The notes under the pieces: model-generated
What the model saw: the letters and a program-made list of their open reading frames with translations, nothing else
What the model was told of the DNA's origin: nothing
Database searches by the model: none
NCBI RefSeq assembly: GCF_038502225.1
Contig: NC_091390.1
Span: 9,336,244-9,400,243 of the forward strand
Source: Cherax quadricarinatus
Lineage: Eukaryota > Arthropoda > Malacostraca > Decapoda > Parastacidae
Reading direction: 5' to 3'
Length of the DNA: 64,000 nucleotides
Program-made: the position numbers and the translations under genes
Part shown: positions 1 through 11,389 of the stretch, piece after piece
Layout of the letters: each line of letters opens with the position of its first letter
Position numbering within the stretch: position 1 is the stretch's first letter

Positions 1-728
1 TATCTCGTTGACATCATTATGCTGTACGAATGTGTTCCATACTCGAGTCATCCTGGGTATGTATGATCTCAGATGGAGTGATGTTCTGGAGAAGGGTACA
101 GCCAGAGTGAAGTTGCTGCTTTCTGCCCGCCTTGTGGCATAAAAGCTTGTTTCACGCTGTCCTCGAAGTGGATCCAAGTGTGGTATTTTGACAATATTGG
201 CCTTGTACATAACAGTAAGGCCACCCACATCCCTTTTATGTTGAAGGCTCTGCTGAAATGACAGATCTATCCAGGATGGGTCCAGGCGAGAGATGAGACG
301 TCTTGCTCTGTTCTCTACTCTGTCAAGCAGTCGCAGATGAGAGGGGGGGGGCAGGCAAACCAAGAAAGTGGAGCATACTCAAGGTGTGAGCGTACTTGTG
401 CCTCGTACAGGATCTTGCAACCCCTACTGTCAAGCAGATGCGAGATACGGCGAAGTGCTGTAAGCTTCCTGGCTGCCTTGTTTGCAAGATTTACAACATG
501 GTTCTTCATGGTTAGTTTGGAGTCAAATTTCACCCCAAGGATATCAACTTCTTCTCCAGGTGCCAACATCGTCCCATTCATCCTTACTACTGCACCAGCA
601 TTACCATCATGGTGCCTAGAGACGATCATCATTTTCGTTTTCTCAGGTGCAAATGTTACTTGCCATCTATTTCCCCAAGCTGATATAGCTCTCAGCTGGT
701 GATTGATGTAGCTTAGAGCAGCTGGCAT
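1..728 (-). mobile_element. 5'-truncated non-LTR retrotransposon, RT C-terminal part (copy A)
   Basis: Read on the minus strand, this encodes the C-terminal part of a LINE reverse transcriptase: a thumb/connection stretch with ILGVKFDSKLTMKNHV, then RSHLEYAPLSW, then a tail ending in RMTRVWNTFV. The catalytic palm motifs lie upstream and are absent. The frame breaks near 315-345, at a run of G. The segment is nearly collinear with 1241-1968 at an offset of 1240 bp and differs by few bases, so the two are recent relatives. The 3' end lies outside the window. The clade (I or Jockey superfamily) cannot be settled by eye. This is a dead fragment, not a working gene. Confidence 0.8.
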
Positions 729-1013
729 TTCTCTCCTATCTCTCCTCTCTAACATCTCTTCCCTCTAACACCTCCCCCCTCTAACATCTCTCCCCCTCTA
801 ACATCTCTCCCCTCTCATTATCTCTCCCCTCTCCCTTTTTCCATCTCTCTCCCCTCCTCCCCTCTCTCTTTCCCTAGCCTCTCTCTCCCCCTAGCCTCTC
901 TCCTCTCTCTCCCCTAGCCTCTCTCCTCTCTCTCCTCTCTCTCTCTTCCATCTCTCCCCTCTTTCCCCCTTCTCCCCTCTCTCTCTCCCCCCTCTCTTTG
1001 CCTTCTCTCTCTC
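729..1013. repeat. CT-rich polypyrimidine tract
   Basis: This is low-complexity (CT)n and CCCCTCT sequence with degenerate 'CTCTAACATCT' sub-repeats in its first 100 bp. It lies between the two related LINE fragments. No coding signal is visible; the purine-rich open frame on the other strand is a composition artefact. Confidence 0.9.
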
Positions 1014-2020
1014 TTTTTTTTTTTTTTTTTTTTACACAGGGTTTGACAAGGTTAAGGATCCCTAACTTTATTGACAATCTATTTACAGGTTAAGGATTCC
1101 TAACTTTATTGGCAAGCTAAGAGCTGTTACCTACATCAGCTCATTTGAAAGCATTTTTATTGTTATGAGACATACAAGTAGGGAACAGGATGAAGTTGGA
1201 GCCATCTGTGCACCAGCATTTTCATTTGATCAACTGACTTTATCTCGTTGACATCATTATGCTGTACGAATGTGTTCCATACTCGAGTCATCCTGGGTAT
1301 ATAGGATCTCAGATGGAGTGAAGTTCTGGAGAAGGGTACAGCCAGAGTGAAGTTGCTGTTTTCTGCCCATCTTGTGTCATAAAAGCTTGTTTCACGCTGT
1401 CCTCGAAGTGGATCCAAGTGTGGTACTTTGACAATATTGGCCTTGTACATAACAGTAAGGCCACCCACGTCCCTCCTATGTTGAAGGCTCTGCTGAAATG
1501 ACAAATCTATCCAGGATGGGTCCAGGCGAGAGATGAGACGTCTTGCTCTGTTCTCTACTCTGTCAAGCAGTCACAGATGAGAGGGGGGCCAGGCAAACCA
1601 AGAAAGTGGAGCATACTCAAGGTGTGAGTGTACTTGTTCCTCGTACAGAATCTTGCAACCCCTACTATCGAGTAGATGCGAGATACGGCAAAGTGCTGTA
1701 AGCTTCCTGGCTGCCTTGTTTGCAAGATTTACAACATGGTTCTTCATGGGTAGTTTGGAGTCAAATTTCACCCCAAGGATATCAACTTCTTCTCCAGGTG
1801 CCAACACCCTCCCATTCATCCTTACTACTGCACCAGCATTACCATCATGGTGCCTAGAGACGATCATCATTTGCGTTTTCTCAGGAGCAAATGTTACTTG
1901 CCATCTATTTCCCCATGCTGATATAGCTCTCAGCTGGTGATTGATGTAGCTTAGAGCAGCTGGCATTTCTTCTCTTGGATAAGTGAATGTCAGTGTGCAG
2001 TAGTCTGCATATGCCTGTGA
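1014..2020 (-). mobile_element. 5'-truncated non-LTR retrotransposon with poly(A) tail (copy B)
   Basis: This is a minus-strand copy of the same LINE family as 1-728. Here the 3' end is visible: a T run at about 1014-1032 is the poly(A) tail on the minus strand, and roughly 130 bp of 3' UTR follows to about 1162. The coding remnant covers the thumb and C-terminal part of the RT in two pieces (1163-1504 and 1571-2047) separated by a frame break. At its 5' (high-coordinate) side it runs straight into CT-rich DNA near 2020. This fits a 5'-truncated insertion into a polypyrimidine tract. No intact RT active site is present. Confidence 0.8.
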
Positions 2021-2185
2021 TTCTCTCTCGCTCTCTCTCTTCCTCATTTTCCCTTCTCACTCTCCCCCTCTCCTGCCCTTCACTTCTCTCTCTCTCCCCC
2101 CCTCTCTCTCACTCTCTCTCTCTCACTCTCTCACTCTCTCTCCCCCTTTTTCCTTCTCACTATCCCCCTCTCTCTTTCTACCTTC

Positions 2186-2260
<75 letters not shown>

Positions 2261-2400
2261 TCTTCCCCATTTTCCCTTTTCACTCTCCCCCTCTCCTTCC
2301 CTTCCCTTCTCTCTCTTTCCCCCTCTCACACTCTCTCTCCCCCTCTCTCTCTCCTTCTACCTTTCCCTTCTCCCTTCTCTCACAAAAAAAAAAAAAAAAA
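2021..2400. repeat. (CT)n microsatellite tract ending in an A run
   Basis: The tract is mostly CT dinucleotide, with a pure (CT)n core at about 2190-2256, and ends in a run of about 20 A at 2381-2401. It abuts the 5' end of the CR1-type element. The open frame through it is an artefact of composition. Confidence 0.9.
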
Positions 2401-3222
2401 AATGGTGGGGACTCGCAGGGATCAGATGAGAATGGTTCTGGTAGGGAGGAATGGATGGAGGAGCAGTGGAAAAGGATGGAACAAGAGTGGGAGAGAAAAT
2501 TAGTAGAGCTTTCTGAAAAAATGGAGAAAGAGCTCTGTGTGAAATTGGAAAAGAGGTTGGAGAAAGAGACAAAGAATTGGGAGGCACAATTCGAAACTGC
2601 AGTAGCCAGGATAAGGGTCCTAGAAGTTGAGATAAATAGGCTGAAGCGAGTTACAAGGGCAGTGACCAGAGAAGAGACAGCATATGAAGCTGCGAGGCCG
2701 AACAGGAAGAAGGGAGATATGAATTATGCTAAGGTCATATCAGCCTGCCAAGGAGGGCCAAGGAGTGAAAGGGAAGAACAGCTGGGTGCAGATGGAGAGG
2801 GTGATAGGTCGAATGCTGAGGCACAACCATGCTATCAAGAGCCACTGAAAAAATCAAGGGAGAAAATGACCACATTCAGGCAGGATCCAGAGTCAAAGAG
2901 GGTGAGGCAATGGGATGAGGAAAGGGCAAAATCAGTGTTTATCCATGGGCTTCAGGAGAGAGAGGAAAGGACACACACTGAAAGGCAACAGGAAGAAAGA
3001 AAGGAGATTGAGAAAATCATCACGGAAATAGGTGAAGAGATGGATGAGATTGTAAATTTTCAGAGAATAGGGGGGTACTCGAAGGGGAGAAAGCGACCGA
3101 TCAAGCTGATTCTCAGGACAGAAACAGTGCAGAACAGGATCCTCCAAGAGAAACCACGGTTGAAATACTCGGAAGAGTACAAGAGGGTGTTCCTAGACAG
3201 AGACAGAACACAATCAAAATGA
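2401..3222 (+). pseudogene. LINE ORF1 (coiled-coil plus RRM-like domain), 5' end uncertain
   Basis: This frame encodes about 270 residues. The N-terminal third is highly charged with Glu/Lys heptad-like spacing (EKMEKELCVKLEKRLEKE), a likely coiled coil for trimerisation. The C-terminal half, from about AKSVFIHGLQE to KRVFLDRDRTQSK, matches the layout of LINE ORF1 RNA-binding (RRM-like) domains. The first in-frame ATG is at 2455; the frame stays open upstream only because it runs into CT repeat. The true start may be lost. In LINEs of this kind ORF1 protein coats the transcript as a chaperone. No internal stop is seen. The family assignment is by pattern only. Confidence 0.65.
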
Positions 3223-3434
3223 CAGCAGCTGAGGGAGAGGACAAAAAAGCGAAAGGAGCTAGGAAAAGAGACAAGGAGGGAACCAGCAGAGGTCAGTAAG
3301 AGCAGAACAGAACAGCAAGGGCAAGCACACACACAACTATTCTCAGAACCCCACAACCTATCACACCATCCCAACACACACTACAATCCATACCCACAGC
3401 CTCCACCCAACACCGAGCTATAGAATCCCACAGT

Positions 3435-6343
3435 ATGCTACAAGGTCTCCCACCCTCACAGGCCCCCCAAACCACAGTGTTGGAAAGGAAACTGAAAGTA
3501 TGGTACACAAACGCTGATGGAATAACAAATAAGTGGGAGGAGTGGCACGAAAGAGTCAGAGAGGCATCACCGGACATCATAGCTCTCACAGAAACCAAGC
3601 TTACAGGTATGATAACAGATGCCATCTTTCCAATGGGATACCAAATCCTGAGGAAAGACAGAGGGAACAGGGGGGGGTGGAGGAGTGGCATTGCTGATTA
3701 AAAATCGCTGGAATTTTGATGAGCTGGAGAGAGGAGACAGCAGAGAAGAAAGTGATTACATAGCGGGAACGCTTCATTCTGGAGGTCCCAAGGTGGTAAT
3801 AGCAGAGACGTATAACCCACCACAGAACAGCAGGAGGCCAAGGCAAGAGTACGACGAGAGCAATAGAGTGATGGTTGACACAATGGCTGCAGTGGCCAGA
3901 AGAGCTCATGCATGCAGGGCAAAGCTCCTGATCATGGGTGACTTTAACCACAAGGAGATCGATTGGGAGAACTTGGACCTGCATGGGGGCCAAGATACAT
4001 GGAGGGCTAAGATGATGGAGGTGGTACTGGAAAACTTCATGTACCAACACGTAAGGGACACTACAAGAGAGAGAGGAGAGGATGAACCAGCAAGGCTGGA
4101 CTTAGTATTCACCTTGAGTAGTGCAGATATCGAGGACATCACATATGAAAGACCCCTTGGGGCCAGCGACCATGTGGTTTTAAGCTTAGAATACACAGTA
4201 GAGCTACAAGTGGAGGGAGAAGCAGGATGGCCAGGACGAATGAAGCCAAACTACAAGAAAGGGGACTACACAGGAATGAGGAAATTTCTGAATGGGGTTC
4301 AGTGGGGCAGAGAACTGGCAGGGAAGCCAGTTAATGAGATGATGGAATATGTAGCAACAAAATGCAAGGAGGCTGAGGAGAGGTTTGTACCTATGGGTAA
4401 CAGGAATAATGAAAAAGCCAGGATGAGCCCATGGTTCACCCAAAGGTGCAAGGAGGCAAAAACCAAGTGTGCTAGGGAATGGAAGAAATATAGAAGGCAA
4501 AGGACCCAGGAGAATAAGGAGAGCAGTCGTAGAGCCACAAACGAATATGCACAGATAAGAAGGGAGGCCCAACGACAATATGAAAACAACATAGCAGCGA
4601 AAGCCAAATCTGACCCGAAACTGTTATACAGCCACATCAGAAGGAAAACAACAGTCAAGGACCAGGTAATCAGGCTAAGGAAGGAAGGAGGAGAGACAAC
4701 AAGAAATGACCGTGAAGTATGTGAGGAACTCAGCAAGAGATTCAAAGAAGTGTTCACAGATGAGACAGAAGGGGCTCCAGAAAGACGGGGAGGTGGGGCA
4801 CACCACCATGTGCTGGGCACTGCACACAACCGAGGAAGAAGTGAATAGGCTTCTGAGTGAGCTAGATACCTCAAAGGCAATGGGACCAGATAACATCTCC
4901 CCATGGGTATTGAGAGAGGGAGCAGAGGTGCTATGTGTACCCCTAACAACAATATTCAATACATCTATCGAAACAGGGAGATTGCCTGAGGCATGGAAGA
5001 CAGCAAATGTAGTCCCAATCTTTAAGAAAGGAGACAGACATGAAGCACTAAACTACAGACCAGTGTCACTGACATGTATAGTATGCAAAATCATGGAGAA
5101 GATTATCAGGAGAAGAGTGGTGGAACACTTAGAAAGGAATGATCTCATCAACAGCAGCCAACATGGTTTCAGGGACGAGAAATCTTGTGTCACAAACCTA
5201 CTGGAGTTCTATGACATGGTGACAGCAGTAAGACAAGAGAGAGAGGGGCGGGTGGATTGCATATTCTTGGACTGCAAGAAGGTGTTTGACACAGTTCCCC
5301 ACAAGAGATTGGTGCAAAAACTGGAGGACCAAGCAGGGATAACAGGGAAGGCGCTACAATGGATCAGGGAATACTTGTCAGGAAGACAGCAGCGAGTCAT
5401 GGTACGTGGCGAGGTGTCAGAGTGGGCACCTGTGACCAGCGGGGTCCCACAGGGGTCAGTCCTAGGACCAGTGCTGTTTCTGGTATTTGTGAACGACATG
5501 ACGGAAGGAATAGACTCTGAGGTGTCCCTGTTTGCAGATGACGTGAAGTTGATGAGAAGAATTCACTCGATCGAAGACCAGGCAGAACTACAAAGGGATC
5601 TGAACAGGCTGCAGACCTGGTCCAGGAATTGGTTCCTGGAGTTCAATCCCACCAAGTGCAAAGTCATGAAGATTGGGGAAGGGCAAAGAAGACCGCAGAC
5701 GGGGTACAGTCTAGGGGGCCAGAGACTACAAACCTCACTCAAGGAAAAAGATCTTGGGGTGAGTATAACACCAGGCACATCTCATGAAGCGCACATCAAC
5801 CAAATAACTGCTGCAGCATATGGGCGCCTAGCAAACCTCAGAACAACATTCCGACATCTTAATAAGGAATCGTTCAGGACCCTGTACACCGTGTACGTTA
5901 GGCCCATATTGGAGTATGGGGCACCAGTTTGGAACCCACACCTAGCCAAGCACGTAAAGAAACTAGAGAAAGTGCAAAGGTTTGTAACAAGACTAGTCCC
6001 AGAGCTAAGAGGTATGTCCTACGAGCAGAGGTTAAGGGAAATCAACCTGACGACACTGGAGGACAGGAGAGATAGGGAGGATATGATAACGACATACAAA
6101 ATACTGGGAGGAATTGACAATGTGGACAAAGACAGGATGTTCCAGAGATTGGACACAGTAACAAGGGGACACAGTTGGAAGTTGAAGACACAGATGAATC
6201 ACAGGGATGTTAGGAAGTATTTCTTCAGCCACAGAGTAGTCAGTAAGTGGAATAGTTTGGGAAGCGATGTAGTGGAGGCAGGATCCATACATAGCTTTAA
6301 GCAGAGGTATGATAAAGCTCACGGTTCAGGGAGAGTGACCTAG
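3435..6343 (+). pseudogene. CR1-type ORF2: AP endonuclease plus reverse transcriptase, two frameshifts
   Basis: The first piece (3435-3701) starts the AP-like endonuclease and contains IIALTETKL. The frame then shifts at a G run (about 3669-3677) into 3685-4848, which carries GDFNHKEIDW and the GASDHV end of the endonuclease. It shifts again in G-rich sequence near 4780-4810 into 4706-6343. This last piece is an uninterrupted RT with NYRPVSLT, LDCKKVFDT (about 5266-5290), GVPQGSVLGP (5441 on) and FADD (5531-5542), and it ends in a CR1-type C-terminus. Both breaks fall in G-rich runs, so sequencing or assembly error could explain one or both. ORF2 protein would nick the target and prime reverse transcription there. 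Confidence 0.85.
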
Positions 6344-6425
6344 TAGGGATCAGTGAAGAGGCGGGGCCAGGATCTCGGACTCGACCCCTACAACCTCAAC
6401 TAGGTGAGTACAACTAGGTCAGTAC

Positions 6426-6472
6426 CAACATACAAATACACAAACACATACACATGCATATACACACACAGT
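6426..6472. repeat. CA-rich microsatellite tail
   Basis: Imperfect (ACACAT)n-type sequence lies directly after the CR1 3' end and before the next CR1 3' fragment. Tails of this kind are normal at CR1-type 3' ends. Confidence 0.7.
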
Positions 6473-6744
6473 TGAAAACTCAGATGAGTCAAAGCGATGT
6501 TAGGAAGTATTTCTTCTGTCACAGAGTTGTTAGAAAGCGGAATAGTTATGCAGTGGAGGCAGGAACCATATGTAGTTTTAAGACGAGGTGTGATAAATCT
6601 CATGGAGCAGGAGAGGGAGGACCCAGTAATGATCAGTGAAGAGGCAGGGCCACAAGCTGAGTCTCGACCCCTGCAACCACAAATAGGTGAAATAGATGAG
6701 TACACACATATAGAAAGTGAGGTCTCAGAAGGAAAGTCAGAAAC
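6473..6744 (+). mobile_element. 3' terminal stub of a second CR1-type copy
   Basis: The reading LKTQMSQSDVRKYFF at about 6475-6520 matches the last 50 residues of the RT in the 2401-6425 element. The shared 3' UTR follows (TGAAGAGGCAGGGCC, then CAACCACAAATAGGTGA at about 6670-6690). It is a severely 5'-truncated insertion of about 240 bp, in the same orientation as its neighbours. Its tail 'GAGTACACACATATAG' leads into the next copy. Confidence 0.8.
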
Positions 6745-7134
6745 TCAAGGGAACTGAGAAAGATGGGTCTGGGAAGGAAGAGTGGATTGAGGAGCTAAGG
6801 AAAAAGATTAACCAAGTGTGGGAAAGCAAACTAGATGAGCTTACTGTGTGAATGGAGAAGAGGATGGAGGCAGAGAAGAATAAGTGGTAGTTCATGAGCA
6901 AAACTTGTAGATGCCAAGATACAGGCCCTAGACGATGAAGTAAATATGCTGAAGCCAGATATAGTGCCAACAACCAGAGAGGCCATGACATCTGGAGCAG
7001 GTACCCCAATATTAAACAAGGGGTCCAAAGGAAAGAAGGCAAAACTTGCATTGATGCACTAACAGGTCACCAGGGAAGATTAAATAATGACAGTGGCATG
7101 CTGTTGGGTGCAGGGACAGTCAGTGGCAGCTTGT

Positions 7135-7305
7135 AGCACAAGAAATACCTATACTATCATACTGCATCAAACTTCTATTTTTAATCATTTTATATATCGT
7201 TTCTACAAAAAAATTAAGAATTCACTTAAAAATACATTGAGAACAACATACAACAGATTTTTCCTGTAATATATTTGTCAGTTGCAAATTATTTAACATA
7301 AGGTT
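7135..7305. other. AT-rich insert in the decayed CR1 ORF1
   Basis: About 170 bp of AT-rich sequence without a counterpart in the better CR1 copy interrupts the ORF1 remnant. No terminal repeats, tail or coding frame could be recognised, so its origin is unknown. Confidence 0.4.
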
Positions 7306-8109
7306 GATGAAGTCATATGTCTGGCAGGGAGCATCTGGGGAAACTGCAGCTCTGCAGCTCCTATGGATAAGCCGTCACTGCCAGACAATAGTATGTGAGT
7401 GGGAGGAGCAAGTGTATGTGACGGAGGTACAGGCAGAGTTCACAGACTCCCATGTGAAGGTAAGACCAGGCCACCAGGAGATACAGGAACTAATAAAGGA
7501 GACAATGGCTATGTATAAACAGGACTCAGAGATGCAGGAGTAGTAAGGGGAGGAGGAGAGGAAGAGGTCAATCATCATTCACGTGTTTTAGGAGAGCAAA
7601 GGAAAGATGTATGATGAAAGATGGTGGAAAGAAAAACAAGAGACCGAAAATATCATCAAGCAAACAGGAGAGAAGGACATGTCTTAGCTAATAAATTTTC
7701 AGAGAATAAGGGGGTACTCAAAGGAGAGGAAATGACCAATCAGACTTATTTTCAAGACAGAATCCTCCAGGAGAAACCAGAGCTAAAGGAATCAACAACA
7801 TACCGGTGGGTGTTTCTACACAGAACGAGGACAGAATGACAACAGCTGAGAGAGAGCGGACGCAGAGATGAAAGGGGCAAGAGAGACAAGGCTAGAGTCA
7901 GTAGAGGACAACCAGATTTGAGTGCAGCAAAGTGCACAAACGCTCAGAGAACCACTCTGAGAACCCCACAGCCAATCACACATCCCACACTCACAACCCC
8001 CCCTCCCACAATACACAATATAATTCTATAGCACCCTGCTAGGACATCCACCCTACATCCCAGAAACCCCCCAGAATACAGTGTTGGAGAGGAAACTGAA
8101 GGTATTGTA

Positions 8110-8194
8110 TAACAAATGGTTTGAAAACCAACAAGTTGATGATTGAGACATTTATGCAACATATTCCCTTATGTTGCATAAGTGTCTCAATCAT
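8110..8194. mobile_element. Micro-insert: palindromic Penelope-type terminus
   Basis: A 25-bp left arm (8139-8163) and right arm (8170-8194) are reverse complements with one mismatch and a 6-bp loop. The arms and the 'AACAAGTTGATGATTGA' lead-in resemble the PLE ends at 47826-47880 and 48480-48500 (GTTGATGAATTAGACACATG). Flanking 'CTGAAGGTATTGTA' and 'ATGAAAGTATGGTA' look like a diverged target-site duplication. The better CR1 copy has a single uninterrupted 'CTGAAAGTATGGTA' at this place, which supports a real insertion. Confidence 0.6.
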
Positions 8195-9685
8195 GAAAGT
8201 ATGGTACATGAATGTTGATAGTATAATGAATAAGTGGGAGTGGCACAAAAAATATCATAGAGGCATCACCTGACATCATAGTCCTCAAAGAAACAAAGCT
8301 CTCAGGAATGATAACAATGCTATCTTTCCAACCGGATATACAAACCAGAGGAAAGATAAAGGGAACAGGGAAGATTGGAGGAGTGGTGCTGCTCATCAAA
8401 AACCAATAGTATTTTGAGGAGTTGGAGAGAGGGGACAGAGAAGCAAGAGACTACATAATAGAAGCACTTCGGACTTGAAGTCCCAAGGCGGTGATTGCAG
8501 TGATATATAACCCACCACAGAATAGCAGGATGCTAAGACAAGAATATGATGAGAGTATCTGAGAGATGGTTGATACACTGGCTGAAGTGGTCAGAAGAGC
8601 TCCTGTGAGCAGGGCAAAGCTACTGGTTGTGGGTGACTACAATCACAAAGAAATCGAATGGGAAAACTCGGAGCTACATGGGGGCCCAGAAACTAGGAGG
8701 GCAAAAATGTTGAAAGTGGTACTGGAAAACCTCATGCATAAACACATTAGGGAAACTACCAGAGAGAGGGGAGAGGATGAACCAGCAAGACTAGACCTAG
8801 TATTCTCTTTGAGCAGTGCAGATATCGAGGACATCACATATAAAAGGCATCTTGGAGCTAGTGATGGCATAGTTCTAGTAGAGTTACAAGTGGAGAGAGA
8901 GACAGAAAGAATGAAGCCAAATTACAAGAGAGGGGATTACACAGGCATGAGGAATTTTCTGCACGAGGTCAAGTGGGACAGAACTGGCAGGGAAAGCAAT
9001 AAACGAGATGATGGAATATGTGATAACAATATCCAAAGAAGAGGAGGAGGGGCTTGTACCCAAGGGCAACAGACGTAATGAGAAGGGCAGGACTAGCCCT
9101 TGATTCACACAAAGGTGTAGAGAAGAAGAAATATAGAAGGCAAAGGACAAAGGAGAACGAGGAGAGTAGTTGAAGAGCATGAAATGAATGTGCTCAGGCA
9201 AGGAAGGAGACCAAACGACAATATGAAAATGACAAAGCAGCGAAAGCCACGTCTGACCCGAAATTATTGTACAGTCACATAAGAAGAAAAAACAGCCAAA
9301 GACCAGGTAATTAGGCTGAGGAAGGAAGGAGGTGTGTTTACAAGAAATGACCTTGAAGTTTGTGAGGAGCTCAACATGAGATTCAAAGTAGTATTCAAAG
9401 TGGAGATAGAAAGAACTCCAGACAGATGGAGAGGTGGAATACATCAACAAGTGCTGGACACGATACATACAACTGAGGAGGAGGTGAAGAGGCTGGTAAG
9501 CCAACTAGACATCTCAAAGGTGATGGGGCTGGAATACATCTCTCTTTGGGTCTTGAGAGTGGGAGCAGAAGCGTCCTGTGTACCACTAACAACAATCTTC
9601 AACACAACTTTCGAAATAGGGTGGCTAACCTGAGGTATGTAAGAAAGCAAATGTAATCCCAGTGTTAAAAAAAAGGGACAGACTC

Positions 9686-10012
9686 GCAGCTAACGCAACG
9701 GGCTGGAGTTCTGAGACTATCTGATAGCGGGTTCTATTCCCGTCCGTGGTATGGTTTGTTTGCAGTAGTGTCATTACGATTTCGTGAGTCATGTTGACGG
9801 CTTTGAGGGGACTTGAGCTAGAGTTCGTCACGGCCACGCTAGCTGGAGATTCGTCTGTAAAAACTTGCATTTGTGGTCACAGTGGTCCCTATGCTAACCT
9901 TCCTATGGTGTAGAAATATACCTAGTTGGATGAATCTTATTGTGGCTAGCTGGTCCAGTGGCTAACGCGACGGTCTGGAGTTTTGAGACTCTCTGATCGC
10001 GGGTTCTACTGA
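9686..10012 (+). repeat. tRNA-derived SINE, possibly with a second tRNA-like head
   Basis: The first head has a good pol III B-box-like sequence, GGTTCTATTCC, at about 9730-9742, but a poor A box. The body runs to about 9945. A second head at about 9949-10012 has an A-box match, TGGTCCAGTGG, at about 9951-9961 and a similar central part (CTGGAGTTTTGAGACTCTCTG), but a damaged B box. The SINE interrupts the CR1 RT right after 'AAAAGGGACAGA'. The two heads may be separate insertions or one dimeric element. Confidence 0.6.
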
Positions 10013-10343
10013 ACTGAACTGAGGACTCACAGGTAAGGGCCCACTAGGGGCGAGGGGCAAGTGGGGACAGGATGAAGAAGATAGTCGGGGAGAGGAAAAA
10101 ATCTTAGGAGGAGAAGTGTCAGGACTATACCCAACTGCTAATCAATGAAAACATAATATTCAGCATTATCTCTCCCGTGAGCTCATCAACTTGCAATGAC
10201 TGGATACGGCACAGGCACATGTTACTGTAAAAAGGCAACGCAAACGCATGTCGCAAGCACTTCAGCTCAAAATGCACAAAGACACAGCTCTATGACAATG
10301 GCACTTTTAAGTTGTTGGAATAGTTAGGCTAATTAATTCAGGT
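10013..10343. other. Unassigned spacer
   Basis: A short TGAAC repeat is followed by G-rich and then mixed sequence. I see no open frame, RNA gene or repeat that I recognise here. Confidence 0.5.
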
Positions 10344-10844
10344 AGTTTATTTGTATTGAGGTGGAGGTGCCGGGTCGTACAACGTTTGAAAGAGATTTAC
10401 ATCATTGTAAGGACGTCTGAGAGTATCTGCTAAGTATGTAGTCCAGTGGTCATGATATGCTTCAAGTCTGTCAAGTTGTTTGTCACTGAGTGTCTTCCAG
10501 TATGCGTTCAAAGCTGGTGTGTTTGTCGTGAGGTGGAGAGATTCACTGGTGGCAAATTCGTCCCACCTCACTCCCAACACCCAACGTAATGCTCGATTCT
10601 GGATGCGTTGGAATTTTAGTTCGTTTATCTTGGCGGTTAACGTCAGAGCGAGTGGAGAGTAAGAGAGTAGAGGTCGAATGAGTGCTTTGTATAGATGTAG
10701 TTTTGTCTTGGGACTGGCTCCTCTCAGCGTATATAACCTTGAGAGCGCAATTCCCGCCTGTGCAGTCTTAGCAGTAATGTGAGATTTTAGGTTCAGTGTG
10801 TTGTCGAGGATAACACCAAGGACAACTGTTATATCCCCGTCCAT
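10344..10844 (-). pseudogene. Jockey-type RT C-terminal fragment
   Basis: A single minus-strand frame of about 165 residues reads VVLGVILDNTLNLKSHI, LYKALIRPLLSYSPLAL and FQRIQNRALRWVLGVRW, and ends in a natural stop. This is the thumb and C-terminal end of a Jockey-clade LINE ORF2. The palm motifs upstream are missing. It lacks internal stops, so it is younger than the neighbouring PLE and CR1 scraps. The 3' side toward 10320 is AT-rich, but a clear poly(A) tail is not visible. Confidence 0.75.
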
Positions 10845-10879
10845 GGCATGGTTTATATTTAACTTTGTCTGTTAATTAA

Positions 10880-11060
10880 TAAATTATTGTGAATTTATGT
10901 ATAACATATTTTGTTTGTTTAGGCTAAATTAAATTTCGCTTGTTATAATAAGGTTAAGCAAGTTTTCTAAATTTTTTTGTACAAAATTATTAATTTTTGC
11001 CGTACCATAAATGAAAAAAAAATATCCTTAAACGTATAGGAAGAAAATTTTATTAGGTAC
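10880..11060 (-). repeat. Decayed partial copy of the 28545-28933 MITE
   Basis: The stretch 'TTGTTATAATAAGGTTAAG...AAGTTTTCTAA' and the following AT-rich block match, in reverse orientation, the interior of the TIR element at 28545-28933 with many substitutions. The terminal 'TGTCGTGCCGAATA' is not preserved here. Confidence 0.6.
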
Positions 11061-11345
11061 TGGTAATGATAAATCGTAACTAATAAATTCTTCTGATGGG
11101 AAACTGAAATCATTTAAATCAGTGAAGTTGATTCATTTATCCACTAACTCTATATTGTTTTAAACATTAAAATCAGAAATTTTTCCAGCAATTGGGTTGA
11201 AAATTTCTAATAGCAATTTAGATAATTTATAAGAAACTGAACCTATGGAGCTAATTATAGATCTGGCCGGATTACCTGGTTTGTGTGTTTTTATTAATAA
11301 ATACATTTAGGGTAAAGATGGATTAGTAAAACTGATTTTTTATTA
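11061..11345 (-). pseudogene. Penelope-like element RT fragment
   Basis: The minus strand encodes LLIKTHKPGNPARSIISS followed by GSVSYKLSKLLLEIFNPIAGK. The K-T-H-K-P-G-x-P motif and the SYKLSK stretch are characteristic of PLE reverse transcriptases. Stops interrupt the frame downstream. Both ends of the element are missing. Confidence 0.75.
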
Positions 11346-11389
11346 AATCGTCTTTGCCTTTCAATAGACGTTTTCCAAAGTGGTTTTTC

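Larger units (their letters stand above)
2401..6425 (+). mobile_element. Nearly full-length CR1-type non-LTR retrotransposon
   Basis: The element carries an ORF1 (2401-3222), a 200-bp inter-ORF spacer, and an ORF2 with endonuclease and reverse transcriptase (about 3435-6343). A short 3' UTR ends in repeats of the type 'TAGGTGAGTACAACTAGGT'. It has no poly(A) tail, and a CA-rich microsatellite follows. That tail type and the ORF2 domain order fit the CR1/Jockey superfamily. Related copies lie at 6473-6712, 6745-9690, 11390-11592 and 17085-17640. The RT half is intact, while the ORF2 N-terminal part has two frameshifts. The 5' end is abrupt next to an A run, so it may be slightly 5'-truncated. 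Confidence 0.85.
6745..9690 (+). mobile_element. Decayed CR1-type copy (ORF1, endonuclease and start of RT)
   Basis: This is a degenerate relative of the 2401-6425 element. ORF1 remains are recognisable at 6750-7070 and 7310-7850 (EEWIEELRKK; NFQRIRGYSKERK near 7690-7730). Endonuclease remains run from about 8050 to 9100 (VVGDYNHKEIEWE near 8630; LDLVFSLSSADIEDITYK near 8795). The RT begins near 9330 and is cut after 'AACAACAATCTTCAACACA' and the following 70 bp, where SINE-like sequence starts. Stops and frameshifts occur throughout. Two insertions are visible by comparison with the better copy: an AT-rich block at about 7135-7305 and a small palindromic insert at about 8110-8194. Confidence 0.8.

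Noticed and set aside
874..1077. Glu/Arg-rich small proteins in the CT-rich tracts (also 2123-2329)
   Set aside because: They are translations of the purine strand of low-complexity DNA.
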